Shown here piece by piece: positions 59,098 to 64,000 of a stretch of 64,000 bases of DNA. The DNA comes from Okapia johnstoni (taxonomy: Eukaryota > Chordata > Mammalia > Artiodactyla > Giraffidae). The stretch covers positions 76,056,385 through 76,120,384 of the forward strand of contig CM044315.1 of the NCBI GenBank assembly GCA_024291935.2. Reading direction: 5' to 3'. Within the stretch, counting starts at the first letter, position 1; every line of letters begins with the position of its first letter. The notes under the pieces were generated by a model. It was not told the origin of the DNA. It saw nothing but the letters and a program-made list of their open reading frames with translations, and made no database searches. The translations under genes were made by a program, and so were the position numbers.

Positions 59098-59306
59098 GGG
59101 GGCTTCCCTGGTGGCTCAGACGGAAAAGAGTCTGCCTGCAGTGCGGGAGACCAAGATTCGATCCCTGGGTCAGGAAGATCCCCTGGAGAAGGAAATGGCA
59201 ACCCACTCCAGTATTCTTGCCCAGGAAATCCCATGAATGGAGGAGCCTGGCAGTCTACAGTCCCTGGGGTCGCAAAGAGTTGGACATGACTGAGCGACTT
59301 CACTTC
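59098..59306 (+). repeat. Bov-tA SINE, well preserved
   Basis: Sense: ggggcttccctggtggctca, agattcgatccctgggtcag (B-box region), ggaaatggcaacccactcca, ggtcgcaaagagttggacat and tgactgagcgacttcacttc. Confidence 0.96.
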
Positions 59307-59892
59307 TATAAACTCAAAAGAATCCATAGAATCTCATTTACAAGTTAATTTGGGGATTGTCTCTTTCAGGTCCTCTGTCAGCCTGAATAAAATTAACTTG
59401 ATCCTTTCCCACTTTGTTTTGCATGTTGCACTGTCAGTGCTGACATCAGCAAGAGTAACAATCATCATTGTGCAGATACGGCATCCAAGGCCCAGGGAGT
59501 GGACAGGACTGGCCACAGGCAGGGCTAGGGAGCCAGGCCCCACCATCCCCATCCCCAGCCTCATGTTCTGAGCATCATTTAGTGAAGAGTTCTTCAAGAT
59601 GGGAGAGGCAGGACCCTGAAACTGGGCCTAAAGGTTACAGGGGAGTTCAGGGCCCTGAGCTTTGGAACCCTCATTAGAGAAGAGCTGACCAGCTCCTTCC
59701 TCAGAGTTCACAGCCTTGAGGACTTACAGTAAAGGCACCTACTCTTCACCTAAGAAAAATAGAATAAACACCCTCTCCAATCCCCATATCTCTCCCTCAT
59801 CAAACTTTGAATATCACTTAGTTCTCAATTTGTCAGCAACTCTTGAAAACATGAGTCTCAGGAGGCTACACAGCTCTATTTGGGACTTGACT

Positions 59893-62046
59893 CAGTCAGT
59901 TCAGTCACTCAGTCGTGTCCGACTCTTTGCGACCCCATGAACCGCAGCATGCCAGACCTCCCTGTCCATCACCAGCTCCCAGAGTTTACCCAAACTCACG
60001 TCCATTGAGTCAGTAATGCCATCCAACCATCTCATCCTCTGTCATCCCCTTCTCCTCCTGCCTTCAATCAGGTTATTGATATTTCTCCCGGCAATCTTGA
60101 TTCCAGCTTTTGCTTCATCCAGCCCAGCGTTTCTCATGATGTACTCTGCATATAAGTTAAATAAGCAGGGTGACAATATACAGCCTTGACGTACTCCTGT
60201 TCCTATTTGGAACCAGTCTGTTGTTCCATGTCCAGTTCTAACTGTTGCTTCCTGACCTGCATACAGGTTTCACAAGAGGCAGGTCAGGTGGTTTGGTATT
60301 CCCATTTCCTTCAGAATTTTCCACAGTTTATTGTGAGCCACACAGTCAAAGGCTTTGGCATAGTCAATAAAGCAGAAATAGATGTTTTTCTGGAACTCTC
60401 TTGCTTTTTTGATGATCCAGCGAATGTTGGCAATTTGGTCTCTGGTTCCTCTGCCTTTTCTAAAACCAGCTTGAACATCTGGAAGTTCACAGTTCACGTA
60501 TTGCTGAAGCCTGGCTTGGAGAATTTTGAGCCTTACTTTACTAGTGTGTGAGATGAGTGCAATTGTGCAGTAGTTTGAGTATTCTTTGTCATTGCCTTTC
60601 TTTGGGATTGGGATGAAAACTGACCTTTTCCAGTACTGTGGGCACTGCTGAGTTTTCCAAATTTGCTGGCATATTGAGTGTAGCACTTTAACAGCATCAT
60701 CTTTTAGGATTTGAAATAACTCAACTGGAATTTCATCACCTCCACTAGCTTTGTTCATAGTGATGCTTCCTAAGGCCCACTTGACTTCACATTCCAGGAT
60801 ATCTGGCTGTAGGTGAGTGATCACACCATCGTGATTATCTGGGTCATGAAGATCTTTTTTGTATAGTTCTTCTGGGTATTCTTGCCACCTCTTCTTAATA
60901 TCTTCTGCTTCTGTTAGGTCCCTACCATTTCTGTCCTTTATTGAGCCCATCTTTGCATGAAATGTTCCCTTGGTATCTCTAATTTTCTTCAAGAGGTCTC
61001 TAGTCTTTCCTATTCTATTGTTTTCCTCTATTTCTTTGCATTGATCACTGAGGAAGGCTTTCTTATCTCTCCTTGCCATTCTTTGGAACTCTGCATTCAA
61101 ATGGGAATATCTTTCCTTTTCTCCTTTGCTTTTCACTTCTCTTCTTTTCACAGCTATTTGTAAGGCCTCCTTAGACAGCCATTTTGCTTTTTTGCATTTC
61201 TTTTTCTTGGGGATGGTCTTGGTCACTGCCTCCTGTACAATGTCACAAACCTCCATCCATAGTTCATCTGGCACTCTATCAGATCTAGTCCCTGAAATCT
61301 ATTTGTCACTTCCACTGTATAATCATAAGGGATTTGATTTAGGTCATACCTGGATGGACTAGTGGTTCTCCCCACTTTCTTCAATTTAAGTCTGAATTTG
61401 GCAATAAGGAGTTCATGATCTGAGCCACAGTCAGCTCCTGGTCTTGTTTTTGCTGACTGTACAGAGCTTCTCCATCTTTGGCTGCAAAGAATATACTCAA
61501 TCTGATTTCGGTGTTGACCATCTGGTGATGTCCACATGTAGAGTCTTCTCTTGTGTTGATGGAAGAGGGTGTTTGCTATGACCAGTGAGTTCTCTTGGCA
61601 AAACTCTATTAGCATTTGCCCTGCTTCATTCTGTACTCCAAGGCCAAATTTGCCTGTTACTCCAGGTATTTCTTGACTTCCTACTTTTGCATTCCAATCC
61701 CCTATAATGAAAAGGACATCTTTTTGGGGGTGTTAGTTCTAAAAGATCTGGTAGGTCTTCATAGAACCATTCAACTTCAGCTTCTTCAGCATTACTGGTC
61801 AGGGCATGGACTTGGATTACCGTGATATTGAATGGTTTGCCTTGGAAATGAACAGAGATCATTCTGTTGTTTTTGAGATTGCATCCAAGTACTGCATTTC
61901 GAACTCTTTTGTTGACTGTGATGGCTACTCCATTTCTTCTAAGGGATTCCTGCCCACGGTAGTAGATATAGTGGTCACCTGAGTTAAATTCACCCATCCC
62001 AGTTCATCTTAGTTTGCTGATTCCTAGAATGTCAACGTTCACTTTT
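59893..62046 (-). mobile_element. BovB (RTE) LINE copy with an internal deletion
   Basis: Minus-strand BovB from its 3' end (left) to its endonuclease region (right). 61997-61223 on the minus strand encodes the endonuclease part in two frames (NRMISVHFQGKPFNITVIQV; SDHELLIAKFRLKLKK). 61274-60270 is an uninterrupted 334-codon frame for the linker and N-terminal reverse transcriptase (KASGGDEIPVELFQ; GFRKGRGTRDQIANI; FIDYAKAFDCVAHNKLW), ended by a TGA at 60267-60269 where the other copy (at 11941-11943) has AGA. About 600 bases, including the YADD active-site box, are missing at about 60069. Possible target duplication gacttgact / gatttgact (59884-59892, 62047-62055). Inactive. Confidence 0.95.
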
Positions 62047-62719
62047 GATTTGACTAGGTCCCCATTTTTGTATTATTTTCCACCCAAGCATTGAATAGCA
62101 TACATGAAAGAACAGTTCTAGTTTCAAAGGCAAATTACATGTTTTGACTCAGAACTAATCATTGTTTTCTCTCATCTCAATGTATAATTATACCGTGTCA
62201 GTTTCTACCCATGTGCTGGTAAGAGCCTGTCAGCACCCCTGGGGTGGTCTCTGAAGGGGAGAGGGACAGGATGTGGGCCTGAGAGTGCAGGCTTGGGGAC
62301 ACGGCATCAATGACCAGAGCTGAGACCCCATACTTATCTCAACCATGGGGACAGAAAATGTCCCATCAAGGTGGATACAAAGTAGACAAGGAAAATGAAT
62401 AGGCCAGGTGAGCCTCTGTGGGGAGATGAAGCATGAGCACGGAGGGTCAGCAGGCCTCTGAGTGTGAGGTGGGCTCGGGCCCAGTGATAGTGAAGGGCTG
62501 ACTCCACAGTGGGGTTTGGATGTACGTCTGTGTGTAGGGGGAGGGGTGGGAATCATCAGCTCTGCATCTCACTGGAGCCCACTAAGTGGCAGGCCTTGAA
62601 CTTGATGCTGGGGGAACATAGATAAAGTTTTCCCATCAGGAGCCCAGATTCACAGAGGAGAAGGCATGTCCACATGCAAAGATCACAAACAATACCGAGC
62701 AATGCAGAAATGTGCTCAG

Positions 62720-63260
62720 CTACCTAGCACCTCGTGCCCTCTTTCAAAAACCTCCATGGCTCCCCATTACCTTCAGTAATGTTTCAATTCCTCTTCTTGC
62801 TGGTCAAAGCCCTGGCCTACATTGAAACCTTCATATGCAGCTTCCTAGCACACACCTTTCCCTGTGAGCACCGTCTCCACCCTACCTGCTTTCTACCACT
62901 TTATACCCCAAGTAAGTAAGTCATTGCTCCATGTTCCTCCTTTTCCCTCTTCCTGGAATGTTCTCCCTGTGTGTCTCTAAATGGAGAATGCCAGCTTATC
63001 TTTCAAATCCCAGTCTGGATATCGCACCTCTGTTTCTTTGTCCTTGTTCTCCACTGGGATAGAGCTCCTTCTCTCTGCTGAACCCCTAACTGCATTTTGC
63101 ACACATGAGTGCATGGTACATCTCAGAGCATATTGTCATAGCATCTTTGTGTGTCTGACTCCACCGCTAGATGCATTGCTCCTTAAGGAACTGTTTTATC
63201 ACTCCTATATCCTCAGTGCACGTTCAAGGCCTGGTTGGGAGTAAGTCCTATATAAGTTCT
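62720..63260 (+). repeat. L2 LINE 3' end relic
   Basis: Sense: aaaacctccatggctcccca, ttgctggtcaaagccctggc, tcttcctggaatgttctccc and gtgcacgttcaaggcctggt follow L2 order. Confidence 0.72.
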
Positions 63261-64000
63261 GAATATATGAGTTATGAAATGGTAGAACTGAAGCATCCCC
63301 TAAGAATCATCCACTTCAACCCCTTCATGTTATAGAAAAATGAGACCCAACCAGAAATTACTCTCCCACAACTACTGGCAAACATTTGGCAGTCATCAGG
63401 AGTATCCCAGGAAGGCTTCATGGAGGAAGTGGGGCTTAAGCTTGGTTTCCAAGGCCATGTAGAATTCAAATGGATGAAATGGAGGAGAGGGGGAAAGGGT
63501 GTAGAAGGCAGGAAGCAGAAGCTGAAAAGGCGCATTCTAAGGTAATGATAGGCCTGGATGTAGAGGACAGTAGAGATGGTAAAGATGGGACTAACAGTTC
63601 ATTTAATTCGTCAAACAGTCCTCAAGCCATACTTCATACTACTCAGGAATTATGGAGAAAAATCAGATGCATCAAACTAACAGTCCTATGAGAAAAACAG
63701 CTGGGCAAAGAACTCCCCAGAAAATGGCATGCTGAGAGATGAGGCCCAAAGTGCTGTGGGAACCAGGGGAGGGGAGCAGCTTATTTTCTGGGGAGTCAGC
63801 TTTCCAAAGGAGGGGGTCCAGATAGGTGGAAGAGGGCCCTATAGGTAGAAGAGTAGCTCTGTGGGGCCCATAGGTGAGAGGTTTGCCTGCTGATGCCTCT
63901 CTCTGTGCCCCCATCTGGAGCTGTGGATGCTTTTTGCCTCTGTAAGGACCCCACAGTCATTTTGCATGTCCACACTCCTTCCTGGCTATCACACACCCTT
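63261..64000. other. Intron to the window edge, nothing firm
   Basis: Old repeat-like wording at 63285-63480 (caaccccttcatgttataga; ggaagcagaagctgaaaagg). No exon seen. Confidence 0.4.

Larger units (their letters stand above)
57552..64000 (+). other. 5' part of an AGBL4 intron (incomplete at the right edge)
   Basis: It starts with a strong gtaagt donor. It contains a Bov-tA SINE, a truncated BovB copy, and MIR and L2 relics. No exon resembling the AGBL4 C-terminal tail was seen before the edge. Confidence 0.75.

Noticed and set aside
59098..59306. A functional tRNA gene within the SINE heads
   Set aside because: The B-box-like GGTTCGATCCC motifs belong to Bov-tA and CHR SINEs; no full cloverleaf with matched acceptor stem was seen.
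60186..60551. 121-codon + strand frame
   Set aside because: Antisense shadow of the BovB reverse-transcriptase frame; the same pattern recurs at 11848-12213 in the other BovB copy.
1..64000. Exons of a gene nested in the AGBL4 introns (such as BEND5 in human)
   Set aside because: No BEN-domain or other recognisable protein fragment with splice sites was found on either strand; a nested gene would have to lie outside the window.

Overview
This window is vertebrate nuclear DNA, almost certainly from a ruminant (cattle or a close relative). The evidence is the density of ruminant-type repeats: BovB (RTE) LINE copies, BovB-derived 3' fragments of the ART2 type, Bov-tA/Bov-A2 tRNA-like SINEs with intact target-site duplications, CHR-type tRNA SINEs and ruminant L1 3' ends. 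These lie on a background of older mammalian repeats (MIR, L2, MLT1). No bacterial, plasmid or phage features are visible.

The only gene I can support is on the + strand. Three exons with correct splice signals and compatible phases encode the C-terminal half of the catalytic domain of a cytosolic M14 metallocarboxypeptidase, which I recognise as AGBL4 (CCP6), a tubulin and protein deglutamylase. The exons are 15451-15603, 16645-16807 and 57455-57551. They join into one open frame of about 138 codons that holds the third zinc-ligand histidine and the catalytic glutamate. The upstream exons and the final coding exon lie outside the window. Everything else is intron: more than 15.4 kb upstream of the first exon, a 1.04 kb intron, a 40.6 kb intron, and more than 6.4 kb downstream.

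Layout: 1-9900 is intron with SINEs, MIR/L2 relics and a local minisatellite. 9910-13297 is a minus-strand BovB copy carrying an L1 insertion whose 5' end is inverted. 15307-15378 is a long GT/GC alternating tract just upstream of the first exon. 15974-16620 (the short intron) is mostly BovB plus MIR. 17245-57454 is the large intron, with L1 3' ends, SINEs, a fold-back BovB fragment (27350-27541), a probable solo retroviral LTR (about 40255-40905), a perfect 171-bp tandem duplication (47443-47784) abutting an internally primed L1 fragment with a 17-bp target duplication, an MLT1 LTR, and two cases of old repeats split by later insertions. 57552-64000 is intron with a second BovB copy (59893-62046) that keeps a 334-codon open frame but has lost its reverse-transcriptase active-site segment.

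I found no new biological system. The points most worth a second look are the retrotransposition junctions (twin-primed L1, 3'-truncated L1 beside a tandem duplication, fold-back BovB) and the splice context of the AGBL4 exons (a weak 5' splice site and a long Z-DNA-prone repeat near an acceptor).
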